DNA of 64,000 nucleotides from Novosphingobium sp. (GTDB lineage Bacteria > Pseudomonadota > Alphaproteobacteria > Sphingomonadales > Sphingomonadaceae), in assembly GCF_019748365.1 (NCBI RefSeq), contig NZ_JAIEPN010000058.1, positions 1 through 64,000 on the forward strand. The letters run 5' to 3'. The position numbers were made by a program, and so were the translations under genes. The notes beneath the pieces were generated by a model, which was given only the letters and a program-made list of their open reading frames with translations, was not told the origin of the DNA and made no database searches. Numbering within the stretch: the first letter of the stretch is position 1; each line of letters opens with the position of its first letter. Positions 27,249-34,877 of the stretch are shown here, piece after piece.

Positions 27249-27977
27249 ATGACCGCACACAAGCCGGGCGATCCGCTCACCATCAACCGCCTCTATGGCC
27301 GCGCCAAGGGCAAGCCGCTGCGCAGCGGTCAGCAGGCGCTGATCGACACGCTGCTGCCGCAGATCGCGGTGCCCGATGAAGGACCGGTGACGGCGGAGTC
27401 GCTGTTTGGCCGGGATTGCCCGCTGCATTTCGAGATCGGCTTCGGTGGCGGCGAACATATGGCGGGGCGCGCGGACATGCTGCCCGATCACGGCTTCATC
27501 GGTGCGGAACCCTTCCTCAACGGAGTGGCGCAGGCGCTGGTCCATGTCGATGGCGGGCGCGGGTCTGATGGCAGCGCCATGGGAATGCCGATCCGCAACG
27601 TGCGCATCCACCACGGCGATGCGCTCGAAGTGCTGGCACGCGTGCCCGATGGCGCGCTGTCGTTCGTGTATCTGCTCCACCCCGATCCCTGGCCCAAGGC
27701 GCGCCATGCCAAGCGGCGGATGATGAACGACGGGCCGGTGGACCTTATCGCCCGCAAGCTGAAGCCGGGCGGCGAGTTCCGCTTCGGCACCGATCATCCG
27801 GTCTATCTGCGCCATGCGCTGATGGTGATGCGCCGCCACACCGACCAGTTCGAATGGCTGGCACAGAAAGCGGCGGACTTCCAGCAGCGCCCCGGCGGCT
27901 GGCCCGAGACCCGCTACGAGGCCAAGGCCCGCGCGCAGGGGCACGAGGTCTGGTACTTCCGCTACCGCCGCCGCTAA
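27249..27977 (+). CDS. trmB: tRNA (guanine-N7-)-methyltransferase TrmB
   Basis: TrmB methylates G46 of tRNA with SAM. The 242-residue product has the SAM-binding FEIGFGGGEHM, the catalytic region VYLLHPDPWPKARHAKRR, and the C-terminal TRYEAKARAQGHEVWYF motif (TxYExK). Length is typical. It follows the TonB-receptor gene on the same strand. Its TAA stop shares bases with the TAG stop of the convergent PepSY gene at 27974-27977. Confidence 0.96.
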   Translation: MTAHKPGDPLTINRLYGRAKGKPLRSGQQALIDTLLPQIAVPDEGPVTAESLFGRDCPLHFEIGFGGGEHMAGRADMLPDHGFIGAEPFLNGVAQALVHVDGGRGSDGSAMGMPIRNVRIHHGDALEVLARVPDGALSFVYLLHPDPWPKARHAKRRMMNDGPVDLIARKLKPGGEFRFGTDHPVYLRHALMVMRRHTDQFEWLAQKAADFQQRPGGWPETRYEAKARAQGHEVWYFRYRRR

Positions 27978-29338
27978 GCGCGGAGGCGGCCCCACGCGAG
28001 CGCGGGCAGCATCGTCGCGCCGACCAGCGGAAACAGCACGGCGAGGATTGCCAGCAGGGCCTTGATCATTCCCGGCATCCGGTCGCCCGCCTGCAAGACC
28101 GGCGCGCCGAGTTCGCTTTGCGGACGGCGGCGCCACCACAGCACAAGCCCTGCCGAAACGCTGCCGACCAGCATCAGGCACACCGCCAGATTGGCAAGTT
28201 GGTTGGCGAGGCCATACTGCCGCCCCATGTGCGTCATCACGCCCCATTCCACCGCCTTGGCGACGGGGCTGTAGTCCGCCCACCCGACATTGCCGAGCAC
28301 GCGTCCGGTGCCGGGATCGACGTAGAGCGTGCGCTGGCCTTCAGCCTTGTCGGGCACGTAGGACACGGTGAACACGCCCTTGGGCCCTTGCGGGTAAATG
28401 ATCTGCACGCCTTCGCCGTAGTGCGCGCGGTCGAGCAGCGGCAGCAGCGCTTCGATCCGTGCGATGCCGACCGGGCCCATGCCCGAACCTTGCGGCATCA
28501 TGCTGTGGCGGATCGTCCATGGCAGTTTCGGATCGGCGGGTGGCATCGCCGCCATCCTGTGCAAGGCATGGGGATCGGCGGCGGGTTTGCCGTCCGCCTC
28601 GGGCGGTGCGTGGAAGTTGGGCGAAGGCGCGATGAAGGGCACGACTTCGCCAAGCTTTGCGAACTGCGCGCCCCAGAACGCGGACCACGGCAGCCCTGTC
28701 AACACCAGCAGGATCACGAAGAGCGCAAGGAAGATTGACGGAATGGCATGCAGATCGCGCCACATCCGGCGGCCTCCGGCAGAGAGGCGCGGGACGATGA
28801 CCCCCCGCGCCTTCCACTTGCGCGGCCACCACAGCCAGATCCCGGTCGCCATCATCACCAGTGTCCAGCAGGCGACAAGCTCGACGACATGGCTTCCGAT
28901 TTCCCCGGCAAAGAAGGTGCCGTGGACCTTGCGCACGATGTTGGTCGGCTGCCAGGCGGGATCGCGCGTCCCCGTCACGGTTCCCCGCACCGGATCGAGA
29001 TAGACGTCGCGCGTGGTGCCGCCTTCATCGCGGACGGACCAGATCGCCGCCTCATTCGCATCGAATGGCAGGCGCACGCGCAGCACCTTTGCGCCGGGCT
29101 GGGCGGCGCGCACCAGCGCCTCCTGCCGGGCGAGCGGCAAGGCTGCGAGACCGGGCGCGGGGGCAACGGTCTGCACACTGCGGTTCCACCATGCGTCGAT
29201 CTCGCGGTCGAACAGATAGATCGCGCCGCTCAGGGTCAGCACGATCAGCAGCGGCGCTGTCCATAGCGCGGCATAGAAATGCCAGCGCCAGACGGCACGA
29301 TAGCCGTGGGGACGGACGGTTTCTTCTGCACTTGCCAT
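27974..29338 (-). CDS. PepSY-associated membrane protein, probable iron-uptake reductase
   Basis: A 454-residue inner-membrane protein of the PepSY_TM family. Four or five helices are visible: FYAALWTAPLLIVLTLSGAIYLF, VVELVACWTLVMMATGIWLWW, IFLALFVILLVLTGLPWSAFW, LANLAVCLMLVGSVSAGLVLWW and ALLAILAVLFPLVGATMLPAL. The conserved R-xx-H-FYAAL near the N-terminus and RKVHGTFFAGEIG are typical. Two PepSY-like periplasmic segments (RDVYLDPVRGTVTG and RTLYVDPGTGRVLG) lie between helices. Family members often accompany siderophore receptors and are thought to help ferric reduction; this one lies 14 bp after such a receptor gene. Start ATG 29336-29338. Stop overlaps trmB by 4 bp. Confidence 0.88.
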   Translation of the reverse strand: MASAEETVRPHGYRAVWRWHFYAALWTAPLLIVLTLSGAIYLFDREIDAWWNRSVQTVAPAPGLAALPLARQEALVRAAQPGAKVLRVRLPFDANEAAIWSVRDEGGTTRDVYLDPVRGTVTGTRDPAWQPTNIVRKVHGTFFAGEIGSHVVELVACWTLVMMATGIWLWWPRKWKARGVIVPRLSAGGRRMWRDLHAIPSIFLALFVILLVLTGLPWSAFWGAQFAKLGEVVPFIAPSPNFHAPPEADGKPAADPHALHRMAAMPPADPKLPWTIRHSMMPQGSGMGPVGIARIEALLPLLDRAHYGEGVQIIYPQGPKGVFTVSYVPDKAEGQRTLYVDPGTGRVLGNVGWADYSPVAKAVEWGVMTHMGRQYGLANQLANLAVCLMLVGSVSAGLVLWWRRRPQSELGAPVLQAGDRMPGMIKALLAILAVLFPLVGATMLPALAWGRLRA

Positions 29339-29352
29339 GGACCGCGCCCCCT

Positions 29353-31437
29353 TCAGAAGCCGACCGACACACGCACGCTGAACGTGCGTGGATCGCCGGG
29401 ATAGACGGCAAACCCGTTGCCCGATGCGGTGAAGTACCGCTCGTCGAACAGGTTGCTCAGCGTCGCATCGATGCGGAACGGCTTGAGGGCGAGGCCGAGG
29501 CCGATGTCCGCCAGCGTATAGGCGGGCAGGGTCGTATCGCTGCCATCGACGAGCGCACGGCTCGTCACATGGTTGACCCCGCCGCGCATGGTGAGCGGCG
29601 TGCCGGGGATCGCCACACTGGTGCGCGCCGTGAAGCTGTGGCGCGGCAGATCGCCGATCCGCTTGCCCGCGATGCCATCGTTGCTGCGCGTGACCTTGCC
29701 GTCCATCAGCGCATAACCGGCGGACAGGTCCCACCACTCGCGCGGCTGCCATTCGCCTTCCAGCTCGATCCCGCGCACGCGCTGTTCGCCCGCATTGACG
29801 CTGAAATCGGGATCGACCGGATCGGCCGTGACCGCATTCACGCGCTTGATCTGGAACACCGAGAGGCTCGCGCGCAGAGTGCCGGTGCGATAGCGCAGCC
29901 CCGCTTCGGCCTGATTCGAGCGCTCCGGCTGCAGTGGTGTGCCGGTACGGGTGCGCGCGCCGGCGGTGTTCTCCACGTCGAAGCCGGTGTTGTAGCCGGC
30001 GTAGAACGAGACCGCGTCCGTCAGGCTGTAGGTCGAGCCCAGTTGCCAGATCGTCGTGCTGGTCTTCGCGCGGTTGTTGGTCGCGCCGCCATAGTCGCCG
30101 TCGCGCGCGTCGATCCAGCTGTGGCGCACCGCCCCGATCAGGTTCCAGCGCGGGGTGAGGTCGATCTGATCCTGCGCGTAGAGCGCGTGGCCGTCGATGT
30201 TGTAGAACCCGTCGAAGGCAAAGGTGCCGGCGGGCGGCGTGCTGGTGTAGCCATAGACCGGCGCCAGCACGTTGATCGGGCTGACGTTCGTCAGGTTGAA
30301 CTGGGTGAAGCGGCTGCGTTCGTGGTCGTATTCATAGCCGATGAGCAGCTTGTGGGTCAGCGGACCCGTCACCACCCGGCCCGCGAGATCGAGCTGCGCG
30401 ATGGTGTAGCTGTCGTCCTCGCGCCCGCGGCGACCGTTGCGGGTGATGAGCGCGGGGTTCGCCGCATCAGGCGCACGCAGTCGGATCTGCAGGAAGGCGC
30501 TGTTGAATTCCTGGTATTGCAGGCGCGGCGTTACCGTCCAGCCATCGGCCAGCCGCACATCGACCCAGGTCTGCACCAGCGGCGCATCGGCGGTGAGTGT
30601 ATCGACCGAGGGTTCGCCGAGATAGAGCCCGCGCCGCAGCGCCGGGATACCGCTCTTCACCGTGCCCACCAGTGGCAGCCCGGGATTGCGCCGCGTATCG
30701 CGCTCGACATATTCGGCGACGAGATGCGCAGTCACGTCCTCCGACGGTGCGTAGCGCAAGTTGAGCGCCACGTTCTTGCGATTCAGATCCTGAAAATCGA
30801 CGAATGTGCCGGACCGCTCGACTTCGCCTGTCACGCGGATGGCGAGACCGGGAGCAAGGCCGCTGTTCATGTCGAAAGTCAGCATCTTCTGGTTGAACTG
30901 CCCTGCCGTCAGCGCGAAGCTGCCGAACTGCCGCTCTTCCGGCTGGCGCGTGACAATGCTGACGATGCCGCCCACGGCTGACTGGCCATAGAGCACGCCG
31001 GAGGGGCCCTTGAGCACTTCGACCCGCTCGATGTTCGCGAGCGCCGAGGCATCGACGTCTTCATAGTAACGCTGGCGAATGCCGTTGCGCATCTGGTCGG
31101 CCAGGAACCCGCGCACCTTGAGGCTGAACGACTGGTAGGGGCCGACGCGCGAGAAGCCGGGGTTGGCGCTCGGCACGGCGCGCAGGATATCGCCGACCGA
31201 GCGCGCGCCGCGTTCGATGATATCCTCGGCGGTGACGATCTGGATCGATTGCGGCAGCCGCGCGATGGGGATGCCGGATTTGGCGCCGAAATCGCCGGAA
31301 AGCTTGGTGCCGGTGACGATGATGTCACGGCTGTCGGTGTTCTCGGGGGCCGCATTCTCGGGGGCGGGGGCCTCCTGGGCGCGCGCGGGCGTGGTTGCCG
31401 CCAGCAAGGCGGCAAGTGCAACAAGCGAGGTCTTCAT
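29353..31437 (-). CDS. TonB-dependent siderophore receptor
   Basis: A 694-residue outer-membrane receptor of the FhuA/FpvA siderophore type. Signal peptide 1-20 (ending ARAQ); TonB box-like DIIVTGTK; plug domain with LPQSIQIVTAEDIIERG, VRGFLADQMRNGIRQ and VEVLKGPSGVLYGQSAVGG; barrel ending RVSVGF. Siderophore receptors carry the ~RxLPQSIQVV plug signature seen here. It lies between a DUF2946 gene (upstream) and a PepSY gene (downstream), so the three probably form an iron- or copper-linked uptake operon. The specific siderophore is unknown. Confidence 0.92.
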   Translation of the reverse strand: MKTSLVALAALLAATTPARAQEAPAPENAAPENTDSRDIIVTGTKLSGDFGAKSGIPIARLPQSIQIVTAEDIIERGARSVGDILRAVPSANPGFSRVGPYQSFSLKVRGFLADQMRNGIRQRYYEDVDASALANIERVEVLKGPSGVLYGQSAVGGIVSIVTRQPEERQFGSFALTAGQFNQKMLTFDMNSGLAPGLAIRVTGEVERSGTFVDFQDLNRKNVALNLRYAPSEDVTAHLVAEYVERDTRRNPGLPLVGTVKSGIPALRRGLYLGEPSVDTLTADAPLVQTWVDVRLADGWTVTPRLQYQEFNSAFLQIRLRAPDAANPALITRNGRRGREDDSYTIAQLDLAGRVVTGPLTHKLLIGYEYDHERSRFTQFNLTNVSPINVLAPVYGYTSTPPAGTFAFDGFYNIDGHALYAQDQIDLTPRWNLIGAVRHSWIDARDGDYGGATNNRAKTSTTIWQLGSTYSLTDAVSFYAGYNTGFDVENTAGARTRTGTPLQPERSNQAEAGLRYRTGTLRASLSVFQIKRVNAVTADPVDPDFSVNAGEQRVRGIELEGEWQPREWWDLSAGYALMDGKVTRSNDGIAGKRIGDLPRHSFTARTSVAIPGTPLTMRGGVNHVTSRALVDGSDTTLPAYTLADIGLGLALKPFRIDATLSNLFDERYFTASGNGFAVYPGDPRTFSVRVSVGF

Positions 31438-31529
31438 GGGAATTTATGCTCCGCACCGGCGCGGCAGGGCGCGCGCGGTTCATCGGGAAAGGGTGCCCGG
31501 CGCGCAGAAGGGCCGGGCGGTCTGTTCCG

Positions 31530-31943
31530 TCAGATGGAGAGCGGCGGTCCGCGCAGCGGGGGGCGCAGGCGGGCAAGCCGCCGGGGGCGCGGGGCGGGTG
31601 TCGGCGCAAAGCCCAGTGCGATGATGAAGGCGAGCGCAAGGGCGAGCAGGACCGCATCGGCCCCGGCGGTCGATGCCATCGAGAGCGAGGAGAACGCGCA
31701 GTCGCCCTTGCCCGCGCTGCTTCCCGAACCGCCGCTCTTGCCGGCGGTGCCCTTCATCGGGATCGCGATCTGGGCGAGCGCATCGTGATCAAGGCTGTCG
31801 ACGCAGATGCTGATCGTGAGGACCTTGGCATTGGGCGCGACCATGAAGCCGGCCGGCATGACCATCCTGAGGCACAGCGCCGCACCGACCAGCACCATGG
31901 CCAGCAGGTGGTGACGCAGGACAAGGGCGCGCAAAGCGGTCAT
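31530..31943 (-). CDS. DUF2946 family protein
   Basis: A 137-residue protein with an N-terminal membrane helix (LLAMVLVGAALCLRMVMPAGFMV), a periplasmic segment with SICVDSLDH and the Cys-containing CAFSSLSM, a second helix (ADAVLLALALAFIIALGFAP) and a basic tail. The MPAGFMV and CAF elements are typical of DUF2946, a family often next to TonB receptors and linked to copper or iron handling. It lies 92 bp upstream of the siderophore receptor gene. Function is not established. Confidence 0.75.
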   Translation of the reverse strand: MTALRALVLRHHLLAMVLVGAALCLRMVMPAGFMVAPNAKVLTISICVDSLDHDALAQIAIPMKGTAGKSGGSGSSAGKGDCAFSSLSMASTAGADAVLLALALAFIIALGFAPTPAPRPRRLARLRPPLRGPPLSI

Positions 31944-32039
31944 TGCGGCGTGGCCCTAGCGCGGGGACTCGCGGCTGTCACCCCGCGATTTCCTGCAAAG
32001 CCGTGCGGTGATTCACTCTGCAACCATCGCGTTAACCAG

Positions 32040-32055
32040 TTAATCGCTTCCTAAC
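32040..32055. promoter_or_regulatory. CtrA-box-like site with one mismatch
   Basis: TTAA, seven bases, then CTAAC, one mismatch from the CtrA full site TTAA-N7-TTAA(C). It lies 76 bp before the orphan gene at 32131 and 97 bp before the DUF2946 gene on the other side, next to another TTAACCAGTTAA stretch at 32032. Prediction only. Confidence 0.35.
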
Positions 32056-32130
32056 CAAGCAAGCCTAACTTCAGCTCCAACGCCGGACAGAAACGGGATT
32101 GTCCGGCCTGAGCAGCGAAGCGAGGGGCTT

Positions 32131-32679
32131 ATGTCCACGACGAAGACAGCGCAGACCATTCTGACCGAGATGCGGGAGTTTGCCGGATTTTCGCCATGCG
32201 AGCAGCGCTATATCCGGCGCAGTCTCGATGTTGGCCTGGCCCGCCACGACGCCTTCCGGCGTTGGGCGCGCGGACCTGCCGAAGCAGCCTCCATCCGCAC
32301 TCAATACGTGATCTATCAGGATCTCAAGCTGCTGCGCGGCCTTATGAAAGGCGATATCAAAACCGAAAATGGCGCGGGCCTCGAAGACCTCGAGACCGTG
32401 ATGGGCCCGCTGCTGCGGGTCACCACGTTCGATCTTTCGCAGGGCCGCATCGCGTGCTTCTCGGCCTACCGGTTCCTCTACGAACGCCTGCTCGGCGCCG
32501 AAGTGCGCCCCTGGCTGCCGGGTGCGTTCTGCGGAGCCGCAGCGCTGCCGCATATCCGGCCCGAACGCCGCAAGGAATTGCTCCAGTCGATCAGCGAAGC
32601 TGCCGCAACCGCGCCGGGCTGGTCGATGGCCGCGCCACGCTTCTTCCCGGAATACGTCGAGATGGAAGAAGCGGCCTGA
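32131..32679 (+). CDS. Unrecognised 182-residue cytosolic protein
   Basis: I do not recognise this protein. It has no signal peptide or membrane helix. It is mostly alpha-helical in character, with a motif-like start (FAGFSPCEQRYIRRSLDVGLARHDAF), a Trp/Arg-rich first third, three scattered Cys, and an acidic end (YVEMEEAA). Codon use is normal for the window, so it is a resident gene. It stands alone between the DUF2946 gene and a helicase gene on the other strand, has a near-CtrA box upstream, and is followed by a palindrome and a clear terminator. Confidence 0.7.
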   Translation: MSTTKTAQTILTEMREFAGFSPCEQRYIRRSLDVGLARHDAFRRWARGPAEAASIRTQYVIYQDLKLLRGLMKGDIKTENGAGLEDLETVMGPLLRVTTFDLSQGRIACFSAYRFLYERLLGAEVRPWLPGAFCGAAALPHIRPERRKELLQSISEAAATAPGWSMAAPRFFPEYVEMEEAA

Positions 32680-32690
32680 GGGTGACACAA

Positions 32691-32705
32691 GTTACACCGT
32701 GTAAC
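32691..32705. promoter_or_regulatory. Perfect 15-bp palindrome after the orphan gene
   Basis: GTTACAC, one central C, GTGTAAC: two perfect 7-bp arms, 12 bp after the orphan gene stop. It could be an operator for an unrecognised short transcript running into the terminator at 32756, or part of the 3-prime end. An AT-rich stretch (attagatatatgatttaaag) follows. Confidence 0.35.
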
Positions 32706-32755
32706 CCTGAAAAAATCTCATTAGATATATGATTTAAAGCGTTTTATCTGAAAGG

Positions 32756-32786
32756 CGGACGGGTGACACACATCTGTCCGTTTTTT
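32756..32786 (+). terminator. Rho-independent terminator downstream of the orphan gene
   Basis: A 10-bp stem with two G-U wobbles (CGGACGGGTG / CATCTGTCCG), a 5-base loop and six T, 76 bp after the stop of the 32131 gene. The 107-bp tail between stop and terminator is long enough for an independent small RNA, but no convincing promoter is seen. Confidence 0.8.
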
Positions 32787-32937
32787 CCGTGCTGGCTGAT
32801 GATATCAAGGAGCGGGCAGCAGACCTGCTCGCGAGGTTATGCCAGATTGCGGCGATGTAGGAAAACGCGGGACCGGCACACAGCTGGTTTGCAGGAGGCA
32901 ATGCCGATGGCCCTTGCCCGCCGGACGCTCTGCTCCC

Positions 32938-34674
32938 CTACTTCGCGCGGTCCGGCTTGGCGCGCCACGTGCCCTTGCGGTGCGGCTTCTTCGGCGCTTC
33001 GGGGCGGCCGGCCTGACGGTAGGGCTTGGGGGCGTGGTTGGGCTTGCCTTCGCGGCGATGCCGGCGCGCTTCTTCGCGCGGGGCACCGTCCATCGGCGTG
33101 ATCTCGAACTCGTCGGCTTCCTCGGCGGTGCGGCGCACCGCATCCATGAAGCGCGCCGCGATGGCGGACGGCACTTCGAACAGCGTTTCCTGCGCGGTGA
33201 TGCGGATCGCGCCGATTTCGCTGCGGCTGACATGGCCGCGGCGGCAGAGCAGCGGGAGGATCCAGCGCGGATCGGCGTTCTGATTGCGCCCGAAATCGAG
33301 CCGCATCCAGGTGCTCTGCTCAAAGCCGGGGCGCGGTTCGCGCTGCGCTGGCGGGCCGGCATCGTTGCCGCTCATCAGGTCTTCTGGTTCGGGCAGGCGG
33401 GCACGGTGAACCTGCACCAGCGCGGCGGCTATATCTTCGGCGCTGCGTTCAGCCAGGAGCCTTGCAGCGAGCGCGCGGTCTTCCTCGCTGGCCTCGACCG
33501 GCGCGAGCAGCGCGGCCATCATCCGGTCATTGTCGGCAGCGCGAATATCGGCAGCGGACGGCGCCGGCACCCACTGCGCCGGAATGCGCGCGCCGCGCAG
33601 CATGGCCTCGACCCGCTTGCGGCGCGGGTAGGGCACGATCAGCACGGCGGTGCCCTTCTTGCCGGCGCGCCCGGTGCGGCCCGAGCGGTGCTGCAGCGTT
33701 TCGGCATCGCGCGGAATCTCGACATGGACAACAAGGCTGAGGCTGGGCAGATCGATCCCGCGCGCGGCGACATCGGTGGCGACGCAGACCCGCGCGCGGC
33801 GATCACGCAGCGCTTGCAGCGCATGGTTGCGCTCGCTCTGGCTGTGCTCGCCCGAAAGCGCGACAACGGCAAAGCCGCGCTCGGTCAGGCTGGCGTGAAG
33901 GCGGCGGACATTGTCGCGCGTGGCGCAGAACAGCATCGCGGTTTCCGCTTCGTGGAAGCGCAGCAGATTGACGACGGCGTGCTCGATATCGGCGGGCGCG
34001 ACGGCCATTGCCTGATAATCGATATCGCCGTGGCCGCGCTCTTCGGAAACGGTCGAGATGCGCAGCGCGTTGTTCTGGTAGCGGCGGGCCAGCGCCACGA
34101 TCGGCGCGGGCATGGTCGCCGAGAACAGCAGCGTGCGGCGTTCCTGCGGCGTCGCGTCGAGGATCGCCTCGAGGTCTTCGCGAAAGCCCATGTCGAGCAT
34201 CTCGTCCGCCTCGTCGAGTACGGCGACGCGCAGCGCGGAAAGCTGGAGCGCCCCGCGTTCGAGGTGATCGCGCAACCGGCCCGGGGTGCCGACGACGATG
34301 TGCGTGCCGTAGCCGAGCGCACGGCGCTCGCGCGAGGCGTCCATGCCGCCGACGCAAGTGGCGATGCGCGCGCCGGTCTGTTCGTAGAGCCATTCCAGTT
34401 CGCGGCTGACCTGCAGGGCGAGCTCGCGCGTGGGGGCGATCACCAGCGCGAGCGGCGCACCGGCGGGGCCCATGCGGTCTTCGCCGGCGAGCAGTTCCGC
34501 GGCCATGGCGAGGCCGAAGGCGACGGTCTTGCCGGAGCCGGTTTGCGCGGAGACGACCAGGTCGCGGCCATGGGCTTCGGCTTCGAGCACGGCAGCCTGC
34601 ACCGGAGTGGGGGCGGCATAGCCGCGGGCTGCCACGGCGGCGCCGAGGGCGGGGGGAAGCTGTGAAAAGGGCAT
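32938..34674 (-). CDS. DEAD-box RNA helicase with DbpA-type RNA-binding domain
   Basis: A 578-residue ATP-dependent RNA helicase. Motifs in order: Q motif region PTPVQAAVLEAEA, I SAQTGSGKT, Ia APTRELALQ, II DEAD (VAVLDEADEMLDMGF), III SAT, IV-V CVATDVAARGIDLPSL, VI HRSGRTGRAG. After the core comes a DbpA/CsdA-type RNA-recognition domain (WMRLDFGRNQNADPRWILPLLCRRG, about 455-525) and a basic Lys/Arg/Pro tail. This group works in ribosome assembly or cold adaptation in the cytosol; which of DbpA or DeaD is the closer counterpart is unclear. It is divergent from the alkyl sulfatase gene. Confidence 0.94.
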   Translation of the reverse strand: MPFSQLPPALGAAVAARGYAAPTPVQAAVLEAEAHGRDLVVSAQTGSGKTVAFGLAMAAELLAGEDRMGPAGAPLALVIAPTRELALQVSRELEWLYEQTGARIATCVGGMDASRERRALGYGTHIVVGTPGRLRDHLERGALQLSALRVAVLDEADEMLDMGFREDLEAILDATPQERRTLLFSATMPAPIVALARRYQNNALRISTVSEERGHGDIDYQAMAVAPADIEHAVVNLLRFHEAETAMLFCATRDNVRRLHASLTERGFAVVALSGEHSQSERNHALQALRDRRARVCVATDVAARGIDLPSLSLVVHVEIPRDAETLQHRSGRTGRAGKKGTAVLIVPYPRRKRVEAMLRGARIPAQWVPAPSAADIRAADNDRMMAALLAPVEASEEDRALAARLLAERSAEDIAAALVQVHRARLPEPEDLMSGNDAGPPAQREPRPGFEQSTWMRLDFGRNQNADPRWILPLLCRRGHVSRSEIGAIRITAQETLFEVPSAIAARFMDAVRRTAEEADEFEITPMDGAPREEARRHRREGKPNHAPKPYRQAGRPEAPKKPHRKGTWRAKPDRAK

Positions 34675-34877
34675 AGGGCTTTCGGGGGAATAACGTGTGC
34701 CCGGACATGCGGTGGCGGCCGGAACGGACCACCTCCACGCCGGAAGAAGCGCGCCCCATAGACCAATTGGAGCGGTTTGGCTTGTGTTGTTTGCACGGGC
34801 GCCGGATTTTGCCCCCTCTTGTCAGCAGGGACGGGAGCGGACAAGCTGGTGCGATAAGAAGGATAGGAGGGGATCTG

